A DNA stretch of 64,000 nt, from positions 62,410-126,409 of the forward strand of contig NZ_NPKJ01000040.1 in NCBI RefSeq assembly GCF_002284575.1. The letters are read 5' to 3'. The stretch is from Mesorhizobium temperatum. GTDB lineage: Bacteria; Pseudomonadota; Alphaproteobacteria; Rhizobiales; Rhizobiaceae. The notes under the pieces were generated by a model. The model searched no databases and was not told the DNA's origin. It was given only the letters and a program-made list of their open reading frames with translations. Positions 53,277-63,033 of the stretch are shown piece after piece; within the stretch, counting starts at the first letter, position 1; every line of letters begins with the position of its first letter. The position numbers and the translations under genes are program-made.

Positions 53277-54467
53277 ATGGCCGCCGACAAGAATGCATTC
53301 GTCTGGGACGATCCTTTCCTGATCGAGAACCAGCTTTCGGAAGACGAACGGATGGTGCGTGATGGCGCCGCGGCATTCGCGGCCGACAAGCTCGCTCCCA
53401 GAATCGAGGAAGCCTATCTCGAGGAAAAGACCGATGCCGGGATCTTTCGCGAGATGGGCGAGGCAGGCCTGCTCGGCATCACCATCCCCGAGGAATATGG
53501 CGGGCTCGGTGCCAACTATGTCACCTATGGACTGGTGGCGCGGGAAGTCGAGCGCATCGACTCGGGCTATCGCTCGATGATGAGCGTGCAGTCGTCGCTG
53601 GTGATGTATCCAATCCATGCCTATGGCTCGGAAGAACAACGCAGGAAGTACCTGCCGAAGCTCGCCAGCGGCGAATGGATCGGCTGCTTCGGCCTGACCG
53701 AGCCGGATGCCGGTTCCGACCCGGGCGGTATGAAGACGCGGGCCGAAAAGACGGCGAGCGGCTACAAGATCTCCGGCTCGAAAATGTGGATTTCCAACGC
53801 GCCGATCGCCGACTTATTTGTCGTCTGGGCGAAATCGGCCGCGCATGACAACGAGATTCGCGGCTTCGTGCTGGAAAAAGGCATGAAGGGGCTGTCGGCG
53901 CCGAAGATCGGCGGCAAGCTGTCGCTTCGTGCATCGATCACCGGCGAAGTGGTGATGGAAGGTGTCGAGGTCGACGAAGACGCGCTGCTGCCTAATGTCT
54001 CCGGCCTGAAGGGGCCGTTCGGCTGCCTCAACCGGGCGCGTTATGGCATTTCCTGGGGGGCGATGGGTGCGGCGGAAGATTGCTGGCACCGCGCTCGCCA
54101 ATATGGCCTCGACCGCAAGCAATTCGGCAAGCCGCTGGCCGGCATGCAGCTTTTCCAGAAGAAGCTCGCCGACATGCAGACCGAGATCGCGCTCGGCCTG
54201 CAGGGCAGCTTACGAGTTGGGCGGCTGATGGATGAAGGCAAGATGGCGCCTGAGATGATCTCGATCGTCAAGCGCAACAATTGCGGCAAGGCGCTCGACA
54301 TTGCCCGCCAGGCCCGTGACATGCATGGCGGCAACGGCATCCAGATCGGCTACCATGTAATGCGCCACGCGCAGAACCTGGAGACGGTCAACACCTATGA
54401 GGGCACGCATGACGTGCATGCGCTGATCCTCGGGCGGGCGCAGACGGGGTTGCAGGCGTTTTTCTGA
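53277..54467 (+). CDS. gcdH: glutaryl-CoA dehydrogenase
   Basis: 396-residue acyl-CoA dehydrogenase, FAD-dependent, oxidising and decarboxylating glutaryl-CoA to crotonyl-CoA in lysine/tryptophan breakdown. Signature blocks: [55 protein letters not shown], and the catalytic Glu in [16 protein letters not shown]. The Arg near SYRSM-type N-terminal block ([18 protein letters not shown]) is typical of GcdH. Start at 53277 behind GGGAG. Divergent from a LysR gene. Confidence 0.94.
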   Translation: MAADKNAFVWDDPFLIENQLSEDERMVRDGAAAFAADKLAPRIEEAYLEEKTDAGIFREMGEAGLLGITIPEEYGGLGANYVTYGLVAREVERIDSGYRSMMSVQSSLVMYPIHAYGSEEQRRKYLPKLASGEWIGCFGLTEPDAGSDPGGMKTRAEKTASGYKISGSKMWISNAPIADLFVVWAKSAAHDNEIRGFVLEKGMKGLSAPKIGGKLSLRASITGEVVMEGVEVDEDALLPNVSGLKGPFGCLNRARYGISWGAMGAAEDCWHRARQYGLDRKQFGKPLAGMQLFQKKLADMQTEIALGLQGSLRVGRLMDEGKMAPEMISIVKRNNCGKALDIARQARDMHGGNGIQIGYHVMRHAQNLETVNTYEGTHDVHALILGRAQTGLQAFF

Positions 54468-54588
54468 GCGACCCCTAGACCGGCAACGCTGCTTAATTTA
54501 GGTGCAGCGCAACATCTCTGCTTGGAGAATGGCCAGCATTTGTGTCAGGGTTCGGCGATATCGTTTGAACGCCGACTTTCGGGGCCCC

Positions 54589-57500
54589 ATGGCAATTCTG
54601 GCAGCCGTCTACCACCTGACCCATTACAAATATGACCGGCCGGTTGTTCTCGGCCCTCAGGTCATCAGGCTGCAGCCGGCGCCGCATTCCCGCACCAAGG
54701 TGCTCAGCCATTCGCTGAAGGTCGAGCCGGCGAACCACTTCGTCAATCTGCAGCAGGACCCTTACGGCAACTTCCTTGCCCGCTTCGTGTTTCCAGAACC
54801 GGTGGCGGAACTGAAGATCGAGGTCGACCTCGTCGCCGACATGACGGTCTACAATCCGTTCGATTTCTTCGTCGAGCCGTCGGCCGAGATCTTTCCATTC
54901 GAATACCCGGAAGAGATCAGCGCCGATCTCGCCATCTACCGGACGCCGGAACCGGCCGGACCGCTGCTGTCGGCGTTCCTGCAAACCATCGATCGCAGCC
55001 CGACCAACACCGTCAATTTCGTCGTCGACCTCAATGCGCGCCTGCAGCGCGAGATCGCCTATATCGTGCGCATGGAAACCGGCGTTTTTTCGCCGGAGGA
55101 AACGCTGGCCGCCAAGAAAGGCTCGTGCCGCGACACGAGCTGGCTGCTGGTGCAGATCCTGAGGAACCTCGGCATCGCTGCGCGCTTCGTTTCCGGCTAC
55201 CTAATCCAGCTAAAGCCCGACCTCGTCGCGCTTGACGGACCGCCCGGCACTGCCGTCGACTTCACCGATCTCCATGCCTGGTGCGAGGTCTACCTGCCGG
55301 GCGCCGGCTGGATCGGCTTCGACCCGACCTCCGGACTGCTCACCGGCGAAAGCCATGTGCCGCTCGCCGCAACGCCGCATTTCCGCAACGCCGCGCCGAT
55401 TTCCGGCATGGCGAGCTTCGCCAATGTCGAGTTCGGCTTCGACATGCGGGTCGACCGCATCGCCGAGCATCCACGCATCACCAAGCCGTTCTCGGATGAA
55501 AGCTGGCAGGCGCTCGATGCGCTGGGCAACCGGGTCGACGCCGCGCTCGATGCCGGGGACGTGCGGCTGACCATGGGTGGCGAGCCGACCTTCGTGTCGA
55601 TCGACGATTTCGAGGCGGAGGAGTGGAATACTGCCGCCGTCGGCCCGACAAAACGCGAAAAGGCCGATGCGCTGATCCGCCGGCTGCGTGAGCGTTTCGC
55701 GCCCGGCGGCTTCCTGCACTACGGGCAGGGCAAGTGGTATCCGGGCGAAAGCCTGCCGCGCTGGACGTTCTCGCTGTACTGGCGCGCCGACGGCGAGCCG
55801 GTGTGGAGCGACCCATCGCTGATCGCACGGGAAAACAGCGAAGCAGATGTCGGACCGAAGCAGGCTGAAGGCCTGCTGACGGCGATTGCCGATGAACTCG
55901 GCATCGACAAGACCATGGTCAGCGAAGCCTATGAGGACCCGGGCGAGTGGCTGCTCAAGGAAGGCAAGCTGCCGGAGAACGTCGATCCGTCCAATTCGAA
56001 GCTGGACGACCCCGAGGAGCGCAGCCGCATGGCGCGGGTGTTCGAACGCGGCCTGACCAAGCCGTCGGGCTATGTATTGCCTGTCCAGCGCTGGAACAGC
56101 CAGGCGTCGGGACCGCGCTGGCGTTCGGAGAGATGGAAAACGCGGCGCGGCAGGCTGTTTCTGGTGCCGGGCGATTCACCGGTCGGCTACCGCCTGCCGC
56201 TGGGCACGCTTCCCTATGTGCCGCCGGCGCAGTTCCCCTACATCGTGCCGGTCGATCCTTCCCTGCCGCGCGGGCCATTGCCGGCGCGCGAGGCTATTTT
56301 GCCTGAAGCCGCTCCCTTGTCGGAGGCTGCACCGGCCGAACTTGAAGGCGCCGACGAAATGGCGCGCCGCCAGCAGGCGGCGTCCTTCACCGCCGCGACC
56401 GGCCAGCAGGACCGTGTCGAACAGGAGATCACCGAGATCGGCGGCGCGGTACGCACCGCGCTCTCGGTCGAGCCGCGCGATGGACGGCTTTGTGTGTTCA
56501 TGCCGCCGGTCGAGGCGCTGGAAGATTATCTCGAATTGGTCGCGGCGGCCGAGAATGCGGCAAAGGCTATCGGCCTGCCGGTGCATATCGAGGGCTACGG
56601 CCCGCCGCACGATCCGCGCCTCAACGTCATCCGCGTGGCTCCCGATCCCGGCGTCATCGAAGTGAACATCCATCCGGCTGCGAACTGGCAGGACTGCGTG
56701 GCGACGACCACAGCGATCTACGAGGAGGCGCGGCAGACGCGGCTTGGCGCTGACAAGTTCATGATCGACGGCCGCCATACCGGCACCGGCGGCGGCAACC
56801 ATGTCGTCGTCGGCGGCGCGACGCCTAACGACAGTCCGTTCCTGCGCCGCCCCGACTTGCTGAAGAGCCTTGTGCTGCAATGGCAGCGCCGTCCGTCGCT
56901 GTCCTATCTGTTCTCAGGCCTGTTCATCGGCCCGACCAGCCAGGCGCCGCGTTTCGACGAGGCGCGCCACGATTCGCTCTACGAGCTCGAGATCGCGATG
57001 GCGCAGGTGCCGCATCCGGACAAGGGTCGGGCCCCGCTGCCGTGGTTGGTCGACCGGCTGTTCCGAAATCTTCTGACAGACGTGACAGGGAATACCCACC
57101 GCTCGGAAATCTGCATCGACAAGCTGTTTTCGCCGGACGGCCCGACCGGCCGGTTGGGGCTGGTCGAGTTCCGCGGCTTCGAAATGCCGCCCAATGCGCG
57201 CATGAGCCTCGCGCAGCAATTGCTGGTGCGCGCCATTATCGCCCGCGCCTGGAAGAGCCCGCTCGATGGCCGCTTCGTGCGCTGGGGCACGTCGCTGCAT
57301 GACCGTTTCATGCTGCCGCACTATGTCTGGGCTGACTTTCTCGACGTGCTGGACGATCTCAAGCTGAACGGCTTTGAATTCCGTCCCGAATGGTTCGACG
57401 CGCAGCTCGAATTCCGCTTCCCGTTCTGCGGCGAGGTCCAGCATGCCGGCATCAAGCTGGAACTGCGGCAGGCGCTGGAGCCGTGGCATGTCATGGGCGA

Positions 57501-57966
57501 GCAGGGCGCCATCGGCGGAACCGTGCGCTTCGTCGATTCCTCGGTCGAGCGGCTGCAGGTGAAGACCGAAGGGCTCAACCCGGAGCGTCACGCCGTCGTC
57601 TGCAACGGCCGCATCGTGCCGATGAAGATGACCGACACCAGAGAGATCGCGGTTGCAGGGGTCCGCTTCAAGGCCTGGCAGCCGGCATCGGGGCTGCATC
57701 CCGCGCTGCCGGTCAACACGCCGCTGGTCTTCGACATCTACGATCGGTGGTCGGGCCGGGCGGTCGGCGGCTGCGTCTACCATGTCGCGCATCCCGGCGG
57801 GCGCAGCTACGACACCTTCCCTGTCAACGGCAACGAAGCGGAGGCACGGCGGCTCGCCCGCTTCGAGCCGCGCGGCCATACGCCGTCCGGCTACGTGCTG
57901 CGCGACGAACAAGCCTCTGAGGATTTCCCGATGACCCTTGACCTACGGCGACCTGCAAGACTCTGA
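54589..57966 (+). CDS. transglutaminase-like protein fused to DUF2126
   Basis: 1125 residues, no signal peptide. The N-terminal bacterial transglutaminase domain (~5-290) has an intact triad: Cys180 ([10 protein letters not shown]), His229 ([10 protein letters not shown]) and Asp245 (IGFDPTSG). The remaining ~820 residues are DUF2126 ([35 protein letters not shown], then [20 protein letters not shown]), a domain related to amide-ligase/GS-like enzymes in published family analyses. It stops 6 bases before the ATP-grasp gene. The conserved three-gene set is predicted to make or modify peptides; substrate unknown. Confidence 0.9.
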   Translation: MAILAAVYHLTHYKYDRPVVLGPQVIRLQPAPHSRTKVLSHSLKVEPANHFVNLQQDPYGNFLARFVFPEPVAELKIEVDLVADMTVYNPFDFFVEPSAEIFPFEYPEEISADLAIYRTPEPAGPLLSAFLQTIDRSPTNTVNFVVDLNARLQREIAYIVRMETGVFSPEETLAAKKGSCRDTSWLLVQILRNLGIAARFVSGYLIQLKPDLVALDGPPGTAVDFTDLHAWCEVYLPGAGWIGFDPTSGLLTGESHVPLAATPHFRNAAPISGMASFANVEFGFDMRVDRIAEHPRITKPFSDESWQALDALGNRVDAALDAGDVRLTMGGEPTFVSIDDFEAEEWNTAAVGPTKREKADALIRRLRERFAPGGFLHYGQGKWYPGESLPRWTFSLYWRADGEPVWSDPSLIARENSEADVGPKQAEGLLTAIADELGIDKTMVSEAYEDPGEWLLKEGKLPENVDPSNSKLDDPEERSRMARVFERGLTKPSGYVLPVQRWNSQASGPRWRSERWKTRRGRLFLVPGDSPVGYRLPLGTLPYVPPAQFPYIVPVDPSLPRGPLPAREAILPEAAPLSEAAPAELEGADEMARRQQAASFTAATGQQDRVEQEITEIGGAVRTALSVEPRDGRLCVFMPPVEALEDYLELVAAAENAAKAIGLPVHIEGYGPPHDPRLNVIRVAPDPGVIEVNIHPAANWQDCVATTTAIYEEARQTRLGADKFMIDGRHTGTGGGNHVVVGGATPNDSPFLRRPDLLKSLVLQWQRRPSLSYLFSGLFIGPTSQAPRFDEARHDSLYELEIAMAQVPHPDKGRAPLPWLVDRLFRNLLTDVTGNTHRSEICIDKLFSPDGPTGRLGLVEFRGFEMPPNARMSLAQQLLVRAIIARAWKSPLDGRFVRWGTSLHDRFMLPHYVWADFLDVLDDLKLNGFEFRPEWFDAQLEFRFPFCGEVQHAGIKLELRQALEPWHVMGEQGAIGGTVRFVDSSVERLQVKTEGLNPERHAVVCNGRIVPMKMTDTREIAVAGVRFKAWQPASGLHPALPVNTPLVFDIYDRWSGRAVGGCVYHVAHPGGRSYDTFPVNGNEAEARRLARFEPRGHTPSGYVLRDEQASEDFPMTLDLRRPARL

Positions 57967-57972
57967 TCAGCC

Positions 57973-60378
57973 ATGGCAAAGGGGAATCACAAGAAAATAC
58001 GCGGCTGGCCGCACAACCTGCTGGAGCACTACCAGCCGATCGACGGCGTCGTCGACGAGATGGTCGATGCATCAGGCAATCCCCGCCCGGTCTGGAAGGA
58101 GTTCATCGAGGCACTGGAAGAACTGGGGCCCGAAAAGCTGGCCCAGCGCTTCGCCCGCGCCGACCAGTATCTGCGCGACGCCGGCGTCTATTACCGCGTC
58201 TACGACAAGGCCGGCGCCAATGAGCGCGAATGGCCGCTGGCGCATGTACCGCTGCTGATCGAGGAGCAGGAATGGGCCGCGATCAGTGCCGGCCTGGTTC
58301 AGCGGGCCGAGCTGTTCGAGGAAACGATCGCCGATATCTACGGGCCGAACCGCCTGGTCGAGAAGGGCATCCTGCCGGCGGGGCTGATCGCGGCCAGCCC
58401 GGAATATTTGCGGCCCGTCGTCGGCACCAGACCGGCCAGCGGCCATTTCCTGCATTTCTGCGCCTTCGAGCTCGGCCGTGGACCGGACGGCCGCTGGTGG
58501 GTGCTGGGTGACCGCACGCAGGCGCCGTCGGGTGCCGGCTTTGCGCTGGAAAACCGCGTCGCCACCACGCGCGCGCTGTCCGACATCTATGGCGAGATGC
58601 ATGTGCACCGCCTTGCCGGCTTCTTCCGTCGCTTTCGCGACGCGCTGAACGGTATGGCCAAGATATCAGGCGGCCGTGTCGCCATCCTGACGCCGGGGCC
58701 GCTCAACGAAACCTACTACGAACATGCCTATATCGCCCGCTACCTCGGCATCATGCTGCTCGAAGGCGAGGATCTGACCGTCTCCGGCGGCCGGCTTATG
58801 GTGCGCACCGTTTCGGGGTTGATGCCGGTCAGCGTGCTTTGGCGACGGCTCGACGCCGCCTTCGCCGATCCGCTGGAGTTGCGGCCGGATTCGCAGATCG
58901 GCACGCCAGGGCTGGTCGAGGCGATCCGCCGGGGGGCCGTTTCAGCCGTCAACGCGCTCGGCTCCGGGCTGATGGAAACGCGGGCGATGTTCGCCTTCCT
59001 GCCGAAGATTTCGCGCGAATTGCGCAACGAGGAGCTTCTGCTGCCGAGCGTCGCGACGTGGTGGTGCGGGCGGGACACGGAACGCGACCATGTGCTGGCT
59101 AACCTCGACCGCATGGTGATTGGTCCGGCGCTGTCGACACGGCTTGCCTTCGAGGACGACGATTGCACGAGGCTTGGCTCGGCGCTGGTTGCCGGGGAGC
59201 GGGCCGAACTGATAGCACTGATCGAGCAGAACGGCGGCGACTTTGTCGGACAGGAAGCGGTGACGCTTTCGACCACGCCGGTCTATGTCGGCGGCTGGCT
59301 GGAGCCGCGGCCAGCAGCCCTGCGCGTCTATCTGGCGCGAACGCCGGAAGGCTGGACAGTGATGCCCGGCGGTTTTGCCCGCGTCGGCTTTTCGCTCGAC
59401 CCGACCGCAATCGCCATGCAGCGCGGCGGCCAGGCAGCGGATGTTTGGGTGGTCAGCGACAGACCGGTGGAGCGCGAGACGCTGCTGCCGCAGGAGCATG
59501 ACAGCTTCACCCGTACCTTGCCGGGCAGCCTGCCCAGCCGCGCGGCGGAAAACCTGACATGGCTCGGCCGCTATATCGAGCGATCGGAAGACACGGTGCG
59601 CATCCTGCGCGCCTATCATGTGCGGCTGGCCGAGGCCTCCGACCCGGATATGCCGCTGCTTGCCGATATCAGAGACTATCTCGAACCGTTCGGCATAGAC
59701 GTCGAAACCGCGATCCCGCCGGGGCTGATCGGCACCTTGGACAGCGCCGTCTACAGCGCCGGACAGATTCGCGACCGCTTCTCGCCCGATGGCTGGCTGG
59801 CGCTGAAGGATCTGTCGAAGACCATTCATCAATTCGCGACAACGGTGGCGCCGGGCGATGATGCGACGCGGGCGATGACGGTCATCCTGCGCAAGCTCGC
59901 CGGGTTTTCCGGCCTGCTGCATGAAAATATGTACCGCTTCACCGGCTGGCGCTTCCTGGAGATCGGCCGGCGGTTGGAACGCGGCATCCAGATCGCCCGC
60001 ACGCTCGTCCGGTTGACCAGGACTGCGGCGCCGGACGGCGCGCTCGACATGATGCTGGAGATCGGCGACAGCGTCATGACCCACCGGCGGCAGTATCCAG
60101 TGCAGGCCGGCCGGCGCACGGTGATCGACCTCCTGGTGCTCGATCCGCTCAACCCGCGCTCCATCCTGTTCCAGCTCGAGCGGCTGAAGGCCGAAATCGC
60201 GCTGTTGCCCTCTGTCGGCAGCGAGGGGCACATGTCGCCGGCGGCGAAGGAGATCCTGCAGCTCAACACGGCAATCGCCATCAAGGAGCCCTCGGACATG
60301 ACGGCGAAGGCCCTGGACGATCTCGCCACCGAGATCGGCGGCCTCTACAACAGCCTCGCCAAAGCCTATTTCGGCTAA
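57973..60378 (+). CDS. circularly permuted ATP-grasp and alpha-E domain protein
   Basis: 801 residues. Residues ~65-475 are a circularly permuted ATP-grasp (DUF404/DUF407) region: RVYDKAGANEREWPLAHVPL, IYGPNRLVEKGILPAGLI, WVLGDRTQAPSGAGFALENR and GGWLEPRPAALRVYL. Residues ~510-800 are the helical alpha-E domain (DUF403), opening SRAAENLTWLGRYIERSEDT. ATP-grasp ligates amine and carboxylate using ATP. The fusion and its two transglutaminase neighbours form one operon with tiny gaps (6 and 24 bases). Function unknown; peptide-bond or amide formation is inferred. Confidence 0.92.
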   Translation: MAKGNHKKIRGWPHNLLEHYQPIDGVVDEMVDASGNPRPVWKEFIEALEELGPEKLAQRFARADQYLRDAGVYYRVYDKAGANEREWPLAHVPLLIEEQEWAAISAGLVQRAELFEETIADIYGPNRLVEKGILPAGLIAASPEYLRPVVGTRPASGHFLHFCAFELGRGPDGRWWVLGDRTQAPSGAGFALENRVATTRALSDIYGEMHVHRLAGFFRRFRDALNGMAKISGGRVAILTPGPLNETYYEHAYIARYLGIMLLEGEDLTVSGGRLMVRTVSGLMPVSVLWRRLDAAFADPLELRPDSQIGTPGLVEAIRRGAVSAVNALGSGLMETRAMFAFLPKISRELRNEELLLPSVATWWCGRDTERDHVLANLDRMVIGPALSTRLAFEDDDCTRLGSALVAGERAELIALIEQNGGDFVGQEAVTLSTTPVYVGGWLEPRPAALRVYLARTPEGWTVMPGGFARVGFSLDPTAIAMQRGGQAADVWVVSDRPVERETLLPQEHDSFTRTLPGSLPSRAAENLTWLGRYIERSEDTVRILRAYHVRLAEASDPDMPLLADIRDYLEPFGIDVETAIPPGLIGTLDSAVYSAGQIRDRFSPDGWLALKDLSKTIHQFATTVAPGDDATRAMTVILRKLAGFSGLLHENMYRFTGWRFLEIGRRLERGIQIARTLVRLTRTAAPDGALDMMLEIGDSVMTHRRQYPVQAGRRTVIDLLVLDPLNPRSILFQLERLKAEIALLPSVGSEGHMSPAAKEILQLNTAIAIKEPSDMTAKALDDLATEIGGLYNSLAKAYFG

Positions 60379-60402
60379 GGACGGGTTCGGATAAAGGCGG
60401 GC

Positions 60403-61287
60403 ATGCTCTACGACATCAGGCTCAATCTGCGTTACGATTACGATGCTGCGGCGGGCGGCGGCCGCCATCAGGTGCGCGTGCTGCCGCCGACGATATCGGG
60501 CGTGCAGCGCGTGATCGCCGCTTCGCTGTCCTTCGCGCCGACGCCGAGCGAACGCTCGGATTTTTCCGATTTCTTTGGCAACAATGTCACGTCGATCGCC
60601 TTTCGCGACGTTCACGATGCGCTCGACATCAGGATGAGCGCGCGCGTCGCGGTTTCGCGGCCGGAACCCGGGCTTGACGTGTCGCCCGACATTCGCCGGC
60701 TGAGGGAGGAACTCGATGCGGTGCGGTCGCTGTCGCCTGATACACCGCATCACTTTCTGGCCGCCAGCGACCATGCTGGCATCGATGCTGATATCACGGG
60801 TTACGCGCGGAGCAGTGCCGGCAACTCCGCTGTCAGCACGGCCATGGACCTGTGCAACCGTATCTACCGCGATTTCACCTATGATGGCGAGGCGACTACG
60901 GTGCAGACCCGGGCAAGCGATGCCTTTGACCTGAAGCGGGGCGTCTGCCAGGACTTTTCGCATATCATGATCGCCGGCCTGCGCGGCATGGGTATCCCTG
61001 CCGGCTATGTCAGCGGGTTCCTGCGCACCATTCCGCCGCGCGGAAAACCGCGGCTGGAAGGGGCCGACGCCATGCATGCCTGGGTGAAGGTGTGGTGCGG
61101 GCGCGACACCGGATGGCAGGAGTTCGATCCGACCAACGGCATGCGGGCAAGCAACGACCACATCACCGTCGGCCACGGCCGCGACTACTCGGATGTCGCG
61201 CCGATCGTCGGCATCCTGAAGACGACCGGAGGGCAGGTCGGCGAGCAAGCGGTCGACGTCATTCCGGTCGTGCTCGAGAAAGCATGA
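60403..61287 (+). CDS. transglutaminase-like protein, third gene of the operon
   Basis: 294 residues. A beta-rich N-terminal region (Bact_transglu_N: LYDIRLNLRYDYDAAAGGGR), then a transglutaminase core with Cys182 (KRGVCQDFSH), His225 (DAMHAWVKVW) and Asp242 (WQEFDPTNG). It may act as a protease or amidase rather than a crosslinker. It resembles the N-terminal part of the first gene in this operon, giving two active transglutaminase-type proteins around one ATP-grasp enzyme. Starts with ATG at 60403. Confidence 0.92.
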   Translation: MLYDIRLNLRYDYDAAAGGGRHQVRVLPPTISGVQRVIAASLSFAPTPSERSDFSDFFGNNVTSIAFRDVHDALDIRMSARVAVSRPEPGLDVSPDIRRLREELDAVRSLSPDTPHHFLAASDHAGIDADITGYARSSAGNSAVSTAMDLCNRIYRDFTYDGEATTVQTRASDAFDLKRGVCQDFSHIMIAGLRGMGIPAGYVSGFLRTIPPRGKPRLEGADAMHAWVKVWCGRDTGWQEFDPTNGMRASNDHITVGHGRDYSDVAPIVGILKTTGGQVGEQAVDVIPVVLEKA

Positions 61288-61435
61288 CGGCAGGCGATGC
61301 CGCATCGATTTGTAAGCGCTGAACATAGACGGAAGACGGGTTCTCATGCGGTGAGCCTGACATGTTTGTGAAAGCCATGGCGGAACCAGCGGCCGGTCCG
61401 GCGCTTATCTACGGGAAATTTCTCGCGGAGAGGAC

Positions 61436-62542
61436 ATGCTGGATAAATCCGGGTCGCCGTCCGGCCGATTGGCTGCCGGGGATGTTGCACCAAGAAAGGG
61501 AACGCCGAAGAATGGTGGGGAGGCCTCGGCCGATCGAGCCTCGCTGGCCTATGTCACCGATACCGAGCCCGGTATCCGCCGTTTTAGGACTGGCAGGGGA
61601 TTTTCATACAAAGGACCTGACGGGCAGGGTGTCGACGACGACACTATGGCCCGCATCAAGGCGCTCGCCATACCGCCGGCGTGGACGGATGTGTGGATCT
61701 CGCCGGATGCTGACGGTCACATTCAGGCGACGGGCCGGGATCAGCGTGGGCGTAAGCAATATCGGTATCATGCGCTGTGGGCGGAGGAGCGTGACGGCGT
61801 CAAATATTCGAGCCTGGTTGCCTTTGCAGAAAGCCTGCCTGAGCTGCGGCGCCAGATCGATGCCGATCTGCGCCGTCACGGCCTGCCGCTGGAACGCGTT
61901 GTCGCCGCTGTGGTCTGGCTGCTCGACAGCACGATGATCCGCGTCGGCAATGCCGCCTACGCTCGCGACAACAACAGCTTCGGGCTGACCACGCTGCGCG
62001 ACCGTCATGTCGACATCAATGGCTCGAGCCTGCGTTTCGCTTTCAAAGGCAAGTCCGGCAAGGAATGGAAGCTGAAGCTCGTCGATCGCCGGATTGCCAG
62101 GATCGTGCGCGGGGCGCAGGATCTGCCGGGCCAGAAGCTGTTCCAGTATCTCGACGAGGACGGGAGCAGGCGACCGATTCGCTCCGACGACGTCAACCGC
62201 TACATCAGGGAGAACGCAGGGGACGATTTCAGCTCGAAGCATTTCCGAACCTGGGGCGGCACCATCCATGCTGCGTCACTGTTTGCGCAAACCGAACGAC
62301 CCGAAAGCCAGGCACAACAGAAGCGGGTGATGAACGGCGTCATCGACAAGGTGGCCGAGCGGCTGGGCAACACGCGCGCCATCTGCCGCAGGTGTTACAT
62401 CCACCCGCAAGTTTTCGAAGCCTGGTCCGAAGGACGGCTGCTCAGCGAAATGGCGGATGTGAACAAGCGGAAGCGATCGATACTCGGTCTTGATGACGAA
62501 GAAGCCCTCGTTCTGAGATGGCTGAAGGCGCAGGAAAGCTGA
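61436..62542 (+). CDS. type IB DNA topoisomerase (poxvirus-like)
   Basis: 368 residues. TopIB relaxes supercoils through a 3'-phosphotyrosine. Catalytic residues visible: Arg169 (MIRVGNAAYARDN), Lys and Arg in GGTIHAA/KHFRTW region (Arg271), and the Tyr321 nucleophile (ICRRCYIHP). The N-terminal extension (~1-35) is polar and probably flexible. Bacterial TopIBs like this are common in alphaproteobacteria. It is preceded by GAGAGGAC and is separate from the transglutaminase operon by ~150 bases. Confidence 0.93.
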   Translation: MLDKSGSPSGRLAAGDVAPRKGTPKNGGEASADRASLAYVTDTEPGIRRFRTGRGFSYKGPDGQGVDDDTMARIKALAIPPAWTDVWISPDADGHIQATGRDQRGRKQYRYHALWAEERDGVKYSSLVAFAESLPELRRQIDADLRRHGLPLERVVAAVVWLLDSTMIRVGNAAYARDNNSFGLTTLRDRHVDINGSSLRFAFKGKSGKEWKLKLVDRRIARIVRGAQDLPGQKLFQYLDEDGSRRPIRSDDVNRYIRENAGDDFSSKHFRTWGGTIHAASLFAQTERPESQAQQKRVMNGVIDKVAERLGNTRAICRRCYIHPQVFEAWSEGRLLSEMADVNKRKRSILGLDDEEALVLRWLKAQES

Positions 62543-62658
62543 ACCGAACAGAGCAGCCACAGGCTTTCATTGCGCTGGCAGGACGTAATTTTTTTTATCG
62601 ACGTTATGTCGGGATAGGTCCTAATGTTTCGTCCTTTGACAGAGAAAAGGACACACCC

Positions 62659-63033
62659 ATGCTCTACGCTATCCTCTGCTATGCCTCCGAAGACGTCGTC
62701 TGCTCCTGGAGCAAGGAACAGGACGATGCCGTCATGGAAAAACTCCTGGGCGTGCAGGAAAAATACGCTCAGGCGGGCCGGCTTGGCCCGGTGGCGCGGC
62801 TGCTGCCCACAACCGCTGCGACAACGCTGAGAAAGGTCAAGGGCGAAGCGGTCGTCATCGACGGACCATTTGCCGAAACCAAGGAACAGTTCCTCGGCTT
62901 CTACACGCTCGAATGCGCCGATCTCGACGAGGCCGTCGACTTTGCGCGCGAACTTTCCGAGGTCAACCCGAGCGGCGGCTCCTACGAAATACGGCCGGTT
63001 TCGCTCTTCAAACCCGCCAGGATTCCCGCATGA
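62659..63033 (+). CDS. YCII/DGPF-family protein linked to ECF sigma factor
   Basis: 124 residues. Single YCII domain with VVIDGPFAETKEQFLGFY. It closely resembles the stand-alone YCII protein at 19.4 kb. Its TGA overlaps the start of the ECF sigma gene (ATGA), so the two are translationally coupled. Upstream-to-downstream order YCII then ECF matches known ECF42-type modules. Role unknown; in these modules DGPF proteins are expected to be targets or partners of the sigma factor. Confidence 0.92.
   Translation: MLYAILCYASEDVVCSWSKEQDDAVMEKLLGVQEKYAQAGRLGPVARLLPTTAATTLRKVKGEAVVIDGPFAETKEQFLGFYTLECADLDEAVDFARELSEVNPSGGSYEIRPVSLFKPARIPA

Noticed and set aside
58942..61347. 801-codon minus-strand frame across the ATP-grasp and transglutaminase genes
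   Set aside because: It is antisense to two genes with clear domains; the translation is Arg/His-rich with no family motif. GC-rich codon bias opens such shadow frames.
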